A stretch of DNA of 64,000 nucleotides from NCBI GenBank assembly GCA_946811185.2, contig OX328109.1, positions 6,138,001-6,202,000 on the forward strand. The letters are read 5' to 3'. The DNA comes from Hippopus hippopus. Taxonomy: Eukaryota > Mollusca > Bivalvia > Cardiida > Cardiidae. Every line of letters begins with the position of its first letter. The stretch's first letter is position 1. A program made the translations under genes and the position numbers. Below, piece after piece: positions 10,607 through 22,155 of the stretch. The notes under the pieces were generated by a model. The model was not told where the DNA came from and searched no databases. It saw only the letters and a program-made list of their open reading frames with translations.

Positions 10607-10827
10607 ATTTGTTACCTGGAAACAATTCAAATGTTTTATTTATGATCCTTAGAAAAAAGGCCTTTGAATTATTGTGTGAAAAGGAGAAAATGCTTGTAAC
10701 CAGCATTTTCTCCTTTTCCCACAATGTTTTCTATCCTCTCAAAAATTATTTCCATAATTTGAGACACATGCATTCTGCAAATCTTTTCAATTTGGCCATG
10801 ACCAAAATGTCATTTGGTAAAGAGTTA
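10607..10827 (-). mobile_element. MITE-A copy
   Basis: Right end CATTTGGTAAAGAGTTAA intact, left end TGTTACCTGGAAACAATTCA diverged; hairpin centre TGTAACCAGCA. A 99-codon frame runs through it by chance. Confidence 0.75.
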
Positions 10828-11159
10828 AAATTAACAGGACCAAAAATTTTAAAGATCCAAGAGCCTATGACACACGAAAAATGGCGGGAAACAATTTTGG
10901 CGGTGTAATTGTGATGGCAGTTTCATAACCTTGAACCTGAAACCAAATATTTTCTGTTGTTATTGAAATACGGAAATATCATCCTCGTAATGAATCATCC
11001 AAGTCATGTGCCTATCATATTATGTGAATTCATTAACCAAGTACTTTACAAAGAAGATTCCTCACGCCCTGCCATAGTCAACATGCTTTGATTGCAATTA
11101 TGCAATATCTTCTTTTTCTATTCTCTCCTGAATGTTTTGTGATCTATGGAATTCATTTC

Positions 11160-11418
11160 TATCATGCTCTGTGAAAAGGAGGCTTAATGCATCTGCAAAA
11201 AGTATTGACCCAAGTCAGCCTGCGCAGGCTGACATGGATTGAAACTTTTTGCTATAAGTTAATTTTCTGCATGTCAAAGGACCATTTTACCTTTACCTTT
11301 GGTTAAGTCAGTTGTTTTACAACATGGATTTTATGGACACATAAATATGTGTTGACTTGCTTAATACACTGTGGATCACAGAGATGCATTAAACCCCCTT
11401 TTGCCACAGTACCCCTCA
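11160..11418. mobile_element. MITE-B copy
   Basis: TCATGCTCTGTGAAAAGGAG at the left mirrored by CCCCCTTTTGCCACAGTACC at the right. Internal short palindrome CAGCCTGCGCAGGCTGAC. Confidence 0.8.
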
Positions 11419-11619
11419 TTTCTTAATAATTTTGACATTCTCTGCACTTAATTCTGTACCAGCAATTACTCTTTCTCTCACAATGTTTTTTAAAGTCTTT
11501 CTTCATGCGTAAAACACAGGATTGTTTGGTAAAGGGTAACCAATGAGCCATGGTCAGGACCCTAGAGTAATAAGTATACCATTTAACTTGGAGGAGGAGG
11601 AGGGGTTTAATGCACATCT

Positions 11620-11870
11620 GTGATACATAAAACCAAGCAAGTCATCCCATGATTATTGTTACATAAAACCAAGCAAGTCATCCCATGTTTATTGTTACAT
11701 AAAATCCATTTAGTCAATCAACTGAATCTCAAGGAAGAATGTTCCTTACTATCCTTACTACTGACATGCAGAAGATTGACAATTGACTGCACAGCCTGAC
11801 ATCATAAGGGTGGATTAAGTTTTGGCAGATGCATTGAGTCCCCTTTTCACAAAACATAGCTTATGTCACT
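11620..11870 (-). mobile_element. MITE-B, diverged, with 44-bp internal duplication
   Basis: The phrase ACATAAAACCAAGCAAGTCA is present twice in a row (about 11625 and 11669). The right end is GAGTCCCCTTTTCACAAAAC. Confidence 0.65.
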
Positions 11871-11980
11871 TATCATTCTGTTATGCAGAGAAAAAGATTG
11901 TGACTGACACAAAAACTGCTCACTAAGTGAGCACATTTTTGCGATTGGCCTTCATGTTTCACTTGCGCCTCAAAGATGTT

Positions 11981-12823
11981 TAACAAGAGGGCCATGATGG
12001 CCCTGTATCGCTCCACTGGCTAGTAAGTAAAAACACTACAAGCCAAACATTACAATACTTGGCCAATTGGTTTCAAACTAGAAGACATACAAAATTGTTT
12101 CTATTAAATCCTATGAGAAAGTTATGACCCCAGAGCAAGGCCATTTTTGACCACAAAGCTATTATTACTTGATTCCTGGTAGAGGTCCACAAGATAAAGC
12201 CCCATACCAAATAATACAGGTCTAGAATGTGTGGATATAAACAAGAAGATTTTCAAAGTTTCCTCAATAAAAGGCCCTGTAAAACTTGTGACCCCCAGGG
12301 CAGGGCCAAATTTGACCCCAGGGCTATAATTTGGGCACTCTTGGTAGATGCCCACTTGATAAATGTACATGCCAAATTTGGTAGCCCTAGACCCTATGGC
12401 TAGGTATCAGAATAACTTTTAAGTTTTCCCTATATAAGCCCATATAAAACTTGTGACCCCTGGGATGGGGCCAAATTTGACCCCAGGGCTATAATTTGAA
12501 GAAACTTGGTAGGGGTCCACTAGATAAAGCTACATGCCAAATTTGGTAGCCCTAGGCCTTCTGGTTTCAGAAAAGAAGATTTTCAATATTTTTCAGTTTT
12601 GTTGCCATGGCAACCAGTTTTTGAAGGAATCAAATTCTTTCAAGAAATTCTGAAGAGGATCTTGGCAGGATCATTTCTGTGAAGTTTCATCAAAATTGGA
12701 TCGGTAGTTTCAGAGAAGATGTTTGAAATAAAAGTTAACGCAAGTATGGACGGACTGACGCACACACAACGGACACCTGGCCATGACATAAGCCTGCTGG
12801 CCTTCAGCCAGTGGAGCTAAAAA
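11981..12823 (+). mobile_element. H1 Helentron-like element, near full length
   Basis: Starts AACAAGAGGGCCATGATGGC (short hairpin GGGCCATGATGGCCC), then CGCTCCACTGGC. Ends with hairpin CTGGCCTTCAGCCAG followed by TGGAGCTAAAAAT. The terminal GCTCCACTGGC/GCCAGTGGAGC are subterminal inverted repeats. Inside are units of about 160 bp (TTGTGACCCC...GCCAAATTTGGTAGCCCTAG), then a TTGCCATGGCAACC tract and a GGAC-rich stretch. No protein. This matches non-autonomous Helentrons (HINE) and the tandem-core pearl elements of bivalves. Confidence 0.8.
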
Positions 12824-12942
12824 TGCAGGCAAGGGTTATGTCCCCTGTGCCAGACAAAAAAATTTTTAGACCAATCCAATACGACAGCAGGACAAAGTAA
12901 ATGTGGCACAACAGTACTGACGTCATTAAAATTTGTCTTTAA

Positions 12943-13417
12943 CCATTAAGCAACACGATCCCAAGTTTTCTCTACCCTGAAAAAAAAGCCTTAAGCAAAT
13001 ATTGTGGGAAAAGGAGAAAATGCTGGTAACCAGAATCTTATCCTTCCCCGCAGTTTCCTACCCTATCAAACATTTGAACCACATATAACAAGAGCACCAC
13101 GTCAGTGTGCCAGAAGTCAGCTGCCAGTGCTTGATTTTCAGTGAAAATTCTGAGTTGAAAATGGGACAAAACTGTGTCATAAATATTTTTATTGTTACAT
13201 GCCCTTGTTATATGAGTTTCTCTTTTGATAGTTGACAGCTTGTCCATGTTTAAAGTAAATATCTTCAATAATAACAGAGATATTACAAAATGTGAAAGTT
13301 TTTGCATGACGGCACAACACAGACGACGGGGTTATGACAATAACCCAGCTAAAAATGTCATTTGTAAATGCTTTCAATTAGGACAGATCTACAATTTTGC
13401 TGAGTGGGTATAAGTTA
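12943..13417 (-). mobile_element. MITE-A split by an H2 element
   Basis: The left part 12943-13086 has hairpin CTGGTAACCAG. The text resumes at about 13345 with GTCATTTGTAAATGCTTTCA and ends at TTAA 13414-13417. The H2 element between them is therefore younger than this MITE-A copy. Confidence 0.75.
13087..13344 (+). mobile_element. H2 Helentron-like element
   Basis: Begins AACAAGAGCACCACGTCAGT, ends CCAGCTAAAAATG. Interior AAAACTGTGTCATAAATATT and TTGATAGTTGACAGC are shared with copies near 23818, 50108, 50870, 55436, 60805 and 61863. No coding sequence. Confidence 0.75.
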
Positions 13418-13732
13418 AATACATGTAGGTAGAAAACACACAGGAAAAAGAAGAAAATGCTTGTTACCCGCATTTCTCCATTTTTTTTCTTTTTCCAACA
13501 ATACTTTCAAAAGTATCTATTCTCAGAGACGATAAATTTCATGATTGTTTATGGTAAGTGTTAACTCGAAATTGCGTCATTGAAATCTTGACTGGAGCCT
13601 ACATTTACATGAAGTTCAAGTTCAGACATGAATAAATTTCTTCATTTTTAGCACTGAATTATGGTAATAGAATACCTTTGTTGTCATAAATATTCATTAT
13701 TATAAAACAGCATCGGATGACATCATCTGTCA

Positions 13733-14328
13733 AGGTGGGTATTTTGTAACTACCATAGTAAACAAAGATTTTATTCTTAAACTGTTTACCAAACAATCCT
13801 GTTTTCACGACCCTGGGGAAAGAGGCTTCTGAAAACATTGTGGGAAAAGAAGAAAGGTAGGTATTTTGTAACTACCATTGTAAAAAAAAGATTGAACCGT
13901 TTACCAAACAATTATATGTTTTAACGACCCTAAGGAAAGAGGCTTTTGAAAGCTTTTTGTAACCAGCATTTCCTCCTTTTCCCACATTGTTTTCAAGCCT
14001 TTCATTAAGAAATTCCATATTTCTAGCTATGGTAAGTTTTATTTGTTGTCTGCAAATGGTCTCCATTTTGACCAGTCTAAAATTTTGTATTGAAAAGGGT
14101 TAAGCCTTTACCACGCAATCCTGACTTTTTATGGCCCTGAAAAAAAAAAAGCCTTTAGAAAACACTGTGGGAAAAGGAGAAAATGCTGTTAACCAGCATT
14201 TTCTCCTTTTCCCACAATATTTTCTACCCTTCCCAGAACAATGAGTGAAATTTGAGTCACATTTATTTTGTCGTCTGCAATTGCTTTCAATTTTGACAAG
14301 CCTACAATTTTGTCATGTAGAGAGTTAA
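13733..14328 (-). mobile_element. MITE-A copies with a tandem duplication
   Basis: The sequence GTATTTTGTAACTACCAT followed by a MITE-A left end occurs twice, at 13738 and 13861. The left copy is only a MITE-A stub (to about 13857), so one block of about 124 bp was duplicated. The second MITE-A ends at TTAA 14100-14103, which also starts a third, intact MITE-A (14100-14328, hairpin centre TTAACCAG). Confidence 0.75.
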
Positions 14329-14361
14329 ATTCCCTTTCACAACTATAGTTGCCTTTGCAGT

Positions 14362-14432
14362 TGATGTAGATAAAGATCAGAATGCACAAAACATGCAGTC
14401 TGATCACTGATGTTCAATATCTGCTTTGCTTA
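14362..14432. repeat. Hairpin repeat J, decayed
   Basis: GATGTAGATAAAGATCAGAA and AGTCTGATCACTGATGTTCA form a weak hairpin; located by similarity to the 8113 copy. Confidence 0.55.
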
Positions 14433-14665
14433 GACAACAGTTTTCTGGACAAATTGAGTGACCTTGAATTTACAATTATTGGGTTTTCTGTTTGGGTTTT
14501 ATTTCTAGACGGAAAATGTTTGCTGGGTTTACGAGGGGCTCTACCTCCTTTTCTCACAATGTTTTTTTCAGAATTCAATCATGAACCTCATCATATTGAG
14601 CCTGGTGACATTTCATTTTTTTTCTGGAAGCACTTAAATGGGACAAGTCTATAATTAGGTTAGAG

Positions 14666-14788
14666 TTAACTCTTTACCAAATTACCAGATGAAGACTACA
14701 AGAACACTGTTTCTCCTTTTTCCACATTGTTTTCAAATGTACTCTTCTTCAGGGTCATTCACACGAGATTTTTTTGGTTCAGGATTAA
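14666..14788 (+). mobile_element. MITE-A internal-deletion copy
   Basis: Both TTAA ends (14666-14669, 14785-14788) are present, but the element is 123 bp and lacks the left hairpin arm. Confidence 0.75.
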
Positions 14789-15014
14789 CCAGTATTGTAC
14801 AAGACAAATAAGTGGTTATTCAATATATAAACCTAAGTCCATAACAATATCATAACAGCTGTTTCAGACAGATATCAATAGGAAAATAAACAAATATGAC
14901 CTACTTCTAACCTTTTGACTTTTAACCTTTCACCATACAGGCCTTTTTATTGGACACAACACGTATTGGGAAAAGTTGACACTGAAAGGAAACAATAATT
15001 TTGAGGTACATGCA

Positions 15015-15170
15015 AATGAGCCATGCTCTGTGAAAAGGGTGTTTAATGCATCTGCGAAAAGTATCGACCCAAGTCAGCTACACAGATAGGCAATAAAACA
15101 TTGGGGGAAAAGTAGAAAATGACTGCAACCAGCATTTTCACCATTTTCTAAAATGTTTTCAAAAGATCTC
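15015..15170. repeat. MITE-B stub and MITE-A hairpin stub
   Basis: TGAGCCATGCTCTGTGAAAA to GTCAGCT at 15015-15080 is a MITE-B left end. 15092-15170 is a decayed MITE-A hairpin with right flank. Confidence 0.6.
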
Positions 15171-15523
15171 TAAGTGGGAGGGGCGGGGGGGAAAATGCGG
15201 TTGGGGTAGGAAAGCTTGCATTCAGATTTCACCCAAATTGGTTGAAAACTGTAGAATCACAAGAGAACACAAAATTGTATCTATAGACAGACAAAATTTT
15301 AATGGACAGCTCAATTCCTGCGGATACCCTCTCCTGAACTTTGTTCTGCGGAGTGAAATGGCTTTTGACCCGATTGGTGTAGGGGCTATTTTTACCCAAC
15401 CACCACAATTATTAATAACACAATATAAGAGTACACAATGAAAACAGTCCCCAAAGACAATCAGTTTTAATGAACAGAAAGGCTGTTTCTGCCTCTGGCA
15501 TCATGAACTTTATTCTGAACTTG

Positions 15524-16084
15524 GTTAACTTGTTACTAAACAACAAAGTTTTACACTTGTCCAAATTGAGAGTGTTTGCAGATGACAATTAAATTTTCTC
15601 CAAAGCAGGGTAGAGAACATTGCGGGAAAGAGAAACCGCAGACAATTAACTCTTTACCAAACGACAAAATTTGAAAGTACTTGCCAATGATACAATAAAC
15701 GTGACTCAAAAATTGAAATTTGTTTCCAGCAGGGTAGAAAACATTGTGGGAAAAGGAGAAAATGCTGGTCACCAGCATTTTCTCCTTTTCCCACAATGTT
15801 TTCAAAAGGCTTCTATCTCAGGGTCGTAAAAACCAGGGATTGTTTGGTAAAGGGTTAAACGGCATTTTCTCTTTTTGCCACAATGCTTTCAACAGCCTTT
15901 TTTTTTCTTCCTGGTCTTTCAGTAAAGGGTTATATGTTACCCAAAACAGAGTAAATAGCATAGTTGGAAAAGTGGGGAGAGAAAAAAAAGCTGGTTACCA
16001 GCATTTTCTTTTCTTCTCACAATGTTTTCAAAAGTCTTCCTTCTTCAGGGCTGTTAAAACTCAGGATTGTGTGGAAAGGGTTAA
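15524..16084 (+). mobile_element. Nested MITE-A group
   Basis: A left portion (15524-15645) is interrupted by a complete MITE-A with TTAA at 15646-15649 and 15855-15858. A right hairpin arm and right end then follow (to about 15933). A third copy lacking its left half continues to TTAA at 16081-16084. The complete copy has near-perfect arms (GGAGAAAATGCTGGTCACCA). Confidence 0.75.
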
Positions 16085-16310
16085 TGCAACTTTTAACATT
16101 ATTTCAGTTATATCAGTTTGGCCAGTGCACCTACCCATTCTTTCCTAGAGTTTCTTTTACGAATACTTTGAACTGAACAATGCACTTTCCAAGCCACCAT
16201 CAGCTTTCCCACATAACCATGGCTGAAACAATGATCAGTTGTTAGAAAGGAATGAATCCTGTTGCAATGACTATCATCAATCCTCTGAAAGAAATTGACT
16301 GAGCAGGGGA
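16085..16310 (-). mobile_element. SINE-A fragment
   Basis: TTTTAACATTATTTCAGTTA to GAAAGAAATTGACTGAGCAG. The tRNA-like head is lost. Starts directly behind the TTAA end of a MITE-A. Confidence 0.75.
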
Positions 16311-16475
16311 TATTATATCTGACTGCCGTACTTGATCTGGCCAGTTCATATTCCGGTAGTTTTGGTTGTGAAACAAGGAAATTTTTCATTAAAAAAAAAA
16401 TACCCCCTTAAACTCATGTAACTGAAACTGGGGAAGATTTTAGCAACCAGTTGTCTATATCCCTTAGCCTGTGTA

Positions 16476-16698
16476 TTAACCCCTTTACACCATAAAACAG
16501 AGTTTCAATGATCCTGACAAAGAAACCTTTTGTAAAACATAGTGGGAAAAGGAGAAATGCTGGTAACCAGCATTTTCTCCATTTCCCATTTTGTTTTCCA
16601 TCCTATCACAGATAAATCTAATCATCAGATCAATATTTAATTTGTCAACTGCAAATGCTTTCAGTTTGGACCAGTCTTAAACTTTGTTTTTAAGTTAA
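16476..16698 (-). mobile_element. MITE-A copy
   Basis: TTAACCCCTTTACACCATAA to TTTTTAAGTTAA, with TTAA at both ends and hairpin centre GGTAACC. Confidence 0.82.
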
Positions 16699-17099
16699 AA
16701 AAAAATAATCATTTACAGATCAGCAAAATCAAGTTTTAAATCCTTTCTTTTTGTACTAGTCAGGCCACCTCTACAAAGGGGACAGTATGTAGTAGTTTAA
16801 TCTAAGATGTCTCAAAAATCAACTATTTAAAGGATGTGACAGACACTTCGACAGTTAAGTTGGCTGACGCCCCTGATGATGATATGTACATTTTGTATGA
16901 GATAAGTAACCAAAAATAGAAATGCATGTTTAGGTTTTAAGTACGCCAATATCAGTCATGACAAACATTGATGTAACACTTTCTATTTCAACCCCTTAAA
17001 AATTCTTTACCAAACATATGTAATTTAATGACCCTAACGTCGGGTGCATTTAAAAACATGTTAAAAAGCTGTATACAAAGAGAATATGAAGATGTCTTT

Positions 17100-17285
17100 C
17101 AGCTGAACCCATAGCTGAGTCTTAAGCATACAGGGCCTGAAACCTGGGAGTCATTAATTTGAAGCTCTGCCTTGGCAAATTTCTTTCCAGAGTTTGATGA
17201 TATAGTCATTGCCACAGGATTCATTCCTCTCTCAATGCTGATCATTGTTTCGATATTGTTAATGTGGGAAGGCATTACTTGGTTG
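17100..17285 (+). mobile_element. SINE-A fragment, diverged
   Basis: TTTCTTTCCAGAGTTTGATG, GCCACAGGATTCATTCCTCT and TCATTGTTTCGATATTG match the SINE-A middle. The head is decayed and the 3' half missing. Confidence 0.6.
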
Positions 17286-17439
17286 GGCTTCTGCAGTGTC
17301 TTACAACAGGGTAGCTGACCTTTACCAGAGCCATCATTTGGATGAACCAGGACTGCCTGCTAAGAAATACAGTATCTTTATCATTGACCTTTACAGGACA
17401 CCTCCACCATCCACCCCCAATCCGAGCCCCCATCAAAAT

Positions 17440-17690
17440 TGATTGAATTGGAGTTTAACGCCGTTTTAACAGCTTAGGTCATATCATGGCAGTCAGTGCA
17501 CCTATGCATGTATTTTCTGGCTTCCCACGCCAGTACTGACACAACTTTCTTTCCAAATCACTGACATACATCAGAAGTAAGAGGCGAAAAATCACCAGGA
17601 AGAAAGTTTGCCATAACCGGGTATCGAGCTTACAACCAGTGAGGTCAAGAGTCCCATACGACACTGAGCTACCAGGGTGGGCGCCCCAAT
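17440..17690 (-). mobile_element. SINE-B, reverse copy
   Basis: TGGAGTTTAACGCCGTTTTA, GGCAGTCAGTGCACCTATGC, and a reverse tRNA-like end with ACACTGAGCTACCAGGG. Confidence 0.78.
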
Positions 17691-17817
17691 GCAAGGCTAA
17701 CAAGTATGTAGAACAATAAATATTTAATTCATGTCCCAATGGTGGTATGCTACCATGGTTATTAGAATATCAATTCCCATTTGGTGACAAAGTTAACCCT
17801 TAGGCTGCTAACAACAG

Positions 17818-18115
17818 ACAGTGAAGATCAAGATCAGATTGCGCAGAACCTGCAGTGGCTCAGTGGTTAGCATTTCTGACTTGTGACCTGGTGGTTGTGA
17901 GTTCGATATCCGGTTGAGACAAACTTTCTGGGGATTTTTTGCCTCTCACCTCTGATGCATGTGAGAAAAGTCAATGACTTAAAAGAAATTTGTGTCAGTG
18001 CTGGTGCGAGAAAGCCAGGAAACACATGGGTTAACTGTAACTGACTGCTGTTATATGACCTCAGCTGTTAAAACAGCTTTACACTCCAATACAATCAATA
18101 AATCAATACTATTGA
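17818..18115 (+). mobile_element. SINE-B forward copy inserted in hairpin J
   Basis: The left arm of hairpin J (GATCAAGATCAGATTGCGCA) stops at about 17853, where the SINE-B head starts (GGCTCAGTGGTTAGCATTTC, B box GAGTTCGATATCC). It ends in CAATCAATAAATCAAT. The right arm of J is missing. Confidence 0.72.
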
Positions 18116-18205
18116 CTTGAATGTATCATTTAACTAATTTAGCCAGATAAGGGTTAATGAAATATTCATTTCTTCCATGACTGTGTCTCGGTCATAAAAA
18201 TGCCT

Positions 18206-18473
18206 TAACCCTATACTAGGTATAAATTTTAGACTGGTCCAAATTCAAAGCATATGCAGACGTAACTCAAAAACTGAACCTTTATTTTGGACTTTGGAAG
18301 GGGTAGGAAACATTGTCGGAAAAGAGAAAATTCTGGCTAACCAGCATTTTCTCCTTTTCTTGAAATGTTTTTGACCCTTTCTGACACGAATTTCAATATT
18401 TGAGTCACGTTTGTCATCAGCAAATGCTTTCGTTTTGGACTGGTTTAAAATTCTGCAGTCTGGTAGAGAGTTG
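18206..18473. mobile_element. MITE-A, chimeric copy
   Basis: Both outer ends resemble the same MITE-A end (AAATTTTAGACTGGTCCAAA at the left, its inverse at the right), so the whole copy is closer to a large palindrome than usual. Probably gene conversion or recombination between opposite copies. Confidence 0.6.
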
Positions 18474-18636
18474 ATGACAAAGATATAAGAAAATGTCAAA
18501 GGCCTTGTACAACAATAATGATGACACAGAAAACAGTACGGCAATGACAATACCTCAGGTTTTGATCCAAAACAGCTGACTAGAAAGTGAAACAGAGGTC
18601 TGATTGTCTGATTGGCATGGAAATAATGTAACATAT

Positions 18637-19079
18637 TTACCCTTTCACCACACAATACCAAGTTTTGACAACCACGAGAAAGGGGGCTCATGATAACATT
18701 GTGGAAAAGGAGAAAATGCTGGTAACCATCAATATTTTCAACCATATGAAAGACAAATTCCATCATTTGAGCCACATTTGAATTTTCATCTGCAAATGCT
18801 CTCAATTCAGTTAAGTCTACATTTTTGTCGTGGGGTACAAAGTTAACCCCCCTTTACAAAAGATTCCCATGTTTTAATGACCCTGTGAAAGAAGCCTTCT
18901 GAAAATATAGTGGGAATAGGAAAGAAATACTTGTAACCAGCATTTTCACCTTTCCCACAACACTTCCTACCCTTTCCGATACAATACGTTAATTTGAGTA
19001 TCATTTTATATAATTTTGTCATCTGCAAATGCTTTGAATTTGGACATGTCTAAAGTTTTGTCGTCTGGTAAAGAGTTAA
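18637..19079 (-). mobile_element. Two MITE-A copies sharing a TTAA
   Basis: 18637-18846 (hairpin right arm deleted) and 18843-19079 share TTAA at 18843-18846. The second ends TCTGGTAAAGAGTTAA. Confidence 0.78.
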
Positions 19080-19365
19080 CAAGACAGCTATTTAATCCAC
19101 AGCAACAAAGAAAAATTTCCCAACAAAATTTTTTTTTCAGATGCCACAAATTACTTTGGGAAATTTTCAGAGTTTGCCTTTGGCCTCTAACAGAACTAAT
19201 TTCATGAATATTTTATCAGGGAGGTCAAATTCCAGTCAACTAAGTCAACATTTCTCAAGTTTTCCCTGATAACAATGTCTGATTTGTCCCCTAGATTCTC
19301 ACATGCAATCATGTCTCATCAATTGAAGCACATTTTGCAGAAAAAAAAGCTACGGATTATTTGCC

Positions 19366-22155
19366 AGGCAACCAAATTTTATACTTACCCAAAATCAAAG
19401 CATTTGCACACAACAAATTAACTTTTTACCAAGTGAAACAATTTTAGATGCATCTAAATTGGATGCAGTAATTTTGTAAAGAGACAACAAATTAAATGTG
19501 TCTGAAATGATGGAGAATTTCACTGAAAAAGTTAGAAAACATTGTAAAACAAGAGCGGCAAATTGTCGCAAGATACGCCTGTCCCACCGCCAGTTGTCAA
19601 GGGGGTATAATAATCGTAAAGGGCAGGTAATGCAACAAACATGTTTACCAAGTCTCAAGTCAATTTGACTTGAGGTGACAAAGTTCCGTTCCAAACAAGC
19701 AAGAAATACTGTAAAAATGAAGATCAAAGTGATATTACTCGAAATCCGCACTAGGTAGAATTATTGTTCTTGTGCAATGTACTCCGTAATATTGCAACAA
19801 ACATGCATACCAAGTTTCAAGTCACTCTGACTTGAGATGACAAAGTTATATTCTGGACAAGCAGAAAATGCTATAAAAATGACGATCAAAGGGAAATAAC
19901 TCAGACAGCATGAGAGAGTTATGGTTCTTTCGCACTGCACTCCGTATTATTGCAACAAACACACATGTCAAGTTTCAAGTCAATCGGACTGGAGGTTACA
20001 AAGTTATGCTCCAGAGAAGCAGAAAATGCTGTAAAAAATATGACTATCAAAGGGAAATAACTCAAGACAGCACGAGATAGAGTTATGGTTCTTTTGCACT
20101 GCACTCCATATTATTGCAACAAACACAAATACCAAGTTTCAAGTCAATCGGACTGGAGATGACAAAGTTATATTCCAGACAAGCAGAAAATGCTGAAAAA
20201 ATATGACCATCAAAGGGACATAACTCAAAGACAGCACAAGGTAGAGTTATGGTTCTTTCGCAGTGCACTCCATATTATTGCAACAAACACACATGCCAAG
20301 TTTCAAGTCGATCAGACTGGAGATGACAAAGTTATGCTCCGGACAAGCAGAAAATGCTGTAAAAATGACAAAGGGAAATATCTCAAAGACAGCACGAGGT
20401 AGAGTTATGGTTCTTTTGCACTGCACTCTGTATTATTGCAACAAACACATATACCAAGTTTCAACTCAATCGGACTGGAGATGACAAAGTTATATTCCGG
20501 ACAAGCAGAAAATGCTGTAAAAATGACGATCAAAGGGAAATAACTTAAAGACAGCACGAGGTAGAGTTATGGTTCTTTCGCACTGCACTCCGTATTATTG
20601 CAACAAACACACATGCCAAGTTTCAAGTCAATCGGACTGGAGATGACAAAGTTATGCTCCAGACAAGCAGAAAATGCTGTAAAAAATATGACTATCAAAG
20701 GGAAATAACTCAAAGACAGCATGAGGTAGAGTTATGGTTCTTTCGCACTGCACTCCTTATTATTGCAACTAACACACATGCCAAGTTTCAAGTCAGTCGG
20801 ACTGGAGATGAGAAAATTATGCTCCAGACAAGCAGAAAATGCTGTAAAAATGACGATCAAAGGGAAATAACTCAAAGACAGCAAGTGGTAGAGTTATGGT
20901 TCTTTTGCATTGCAATCTGTATCATTGCAACTAACACACATGCCAAGTTTCAAGTCAATCTGACTGGAGATGACAAAGTTATGCTCCGGACAAGCAGAAA
21001 ATGCTGTAAAAATGACAATCAAAGGGAAATAACTCAAAGACAGCACGAGGTAGAGTTATTGTTCTTTTGCACTGCACTCCGTATTATTGCAACAAACACA
21101 CATGCCAAGTTTCAAGTCAATCGGACTCGAGATGACAAAGTTATGCTCCAGACAAGCAGAAAATGCTGTAAAAATGACGATCAAAGGGAAATAACTCAAA
21201 GACAGCACGAGGTAGAGTTATGGTTCTTTCGCAATGCACTCCTTATTATTGCAACAAACACACATGCCAAGTTTCAAGTCAATCGGACTGGAGATGACAA
21301 AGTTATGCTCCGGACAAAAACTGGACGCCGCCTGCCAACCAACCCGCCCGCCGGCCCGCCATGGGTGATCCCATAATACGTCCCGTCTTCGACGGGCGTA
21401 TAATAACTCAGAAATTAAGCAAGCAAGAGTTATGATTCATTTGCACTGCACTCCCCCTTAATGAGATCTATCCACCCATGAAGTTTCATAACCATAGCTA
21501 GCATAGTTTTGGAGATATGCTTTGGACAAAATTCAAGTATAAATATAAACAAAGGGAAATAACTCAAAAATTAAGTAAGCAAGAGTTATGATTCCTGTGC
21601 ACTGCACTCCCCCTTGATAAGATCTATCCACCCATGAAGTTTCATAACCTTAGCTAGTATAGTCTTGGAGATATGCTCCGGACAAAATTCAAGTATGAAA
21701 AACAACAAAGGGCAATAACTCAAAAATTAAGGAAGCAAGAGTTATGATTCCTGTGCACTGCACTCCCCCTTGATGAGATCTATCCACCCATGAAGTTTCA
21801 TAACCGTAGCTAGTATAGTTTTGGAGATATGCTCCGGACAAAATTCAAGTATGAAAAACAACAAAGGGCAATAACTCAAAAATTAAGCAAGCGAAACTTA
21901 TGATTCCTGTGCACTGCACTCCGCCTTGATGAGATCTATCCACCCATGAAATTTCATATCCGTAGCTAGCATAGTTTTGGAGATATGCTCCAGACAAAGA
22001 ATGGGGACACCGCCCGCCCGTCCGCCGGCCAGCCCGCCACGGGTGATCCCATAATACGTCCCGTTTTTGACGGGTGTATAAAAAGGAGAAAATACTGGAT
22101 ACCAGCATTTTCTCTTTTCCAACTATATTTTCAAAAGCCTCTACCCTCTTGGTGC
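19366..22155 (+). mobile_element. MITE-A carrying nested MITE-A and the L tandem element
   Basis: A first MITE-A left end (from 19366) is cut at its internal TTAA by a second one (19424). The second reads to ...AACATTGTA at 19553, where the L element begins. The hairpin resumes after it at about 22083 (AAAAGGAGAAAATACTGGAT) and runs to 22155, where a SINE-A head starts. Order of insertion: MITE-A, MITE-A, L. Confidence 0.75.
19553..22082 (+). repeat. L element: Helentron-like with 162-bp tandem arrays
   Basis: Starts AAAACAAGAGCGGCAAATTG with GATACGCCTGTCCC. Then come about 10 units of about 162 bp (landmark GCAGAAAATGCT at 19861, 20019, 20183, 20347, 20504, 20667, 20832, 20994 and 21156), ending in a GC-rich block and hairpin CGTCCCGTCTTCGACGGGCG, then TATAATAA (about 21410). 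A second array of about 4 related units of about 157 bp follows, with its own hairpin end at about 22050-22082. 162 is a multiple of 3, so long spurious frames arise, including one of 240 codons. Confidence 0.8.

Noticed and set aside
15744..16148. Frames containing MLVTSIFSFSHNVF-like peptides (also at many other sites)
   Set aside because: This recurring peptide is the translation of the MITE-A hairpin in either strand. It is repeat sequence, not a protein family.
20654..21376. Open frame of 240 codons (plus strand)
   Set aside because: It lies wholly in the 162-bp tandem array; 162 is divisible by 3, so one open unit keeps the frame open. The peptide simply repeats every 54 residues and has no domain.
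19553..22082. CRISPR-like array
   Set aside because: Units of about 162 bp repeat in full without unique spacers, and the host is an animal. It is a tandem array within a mobile element.
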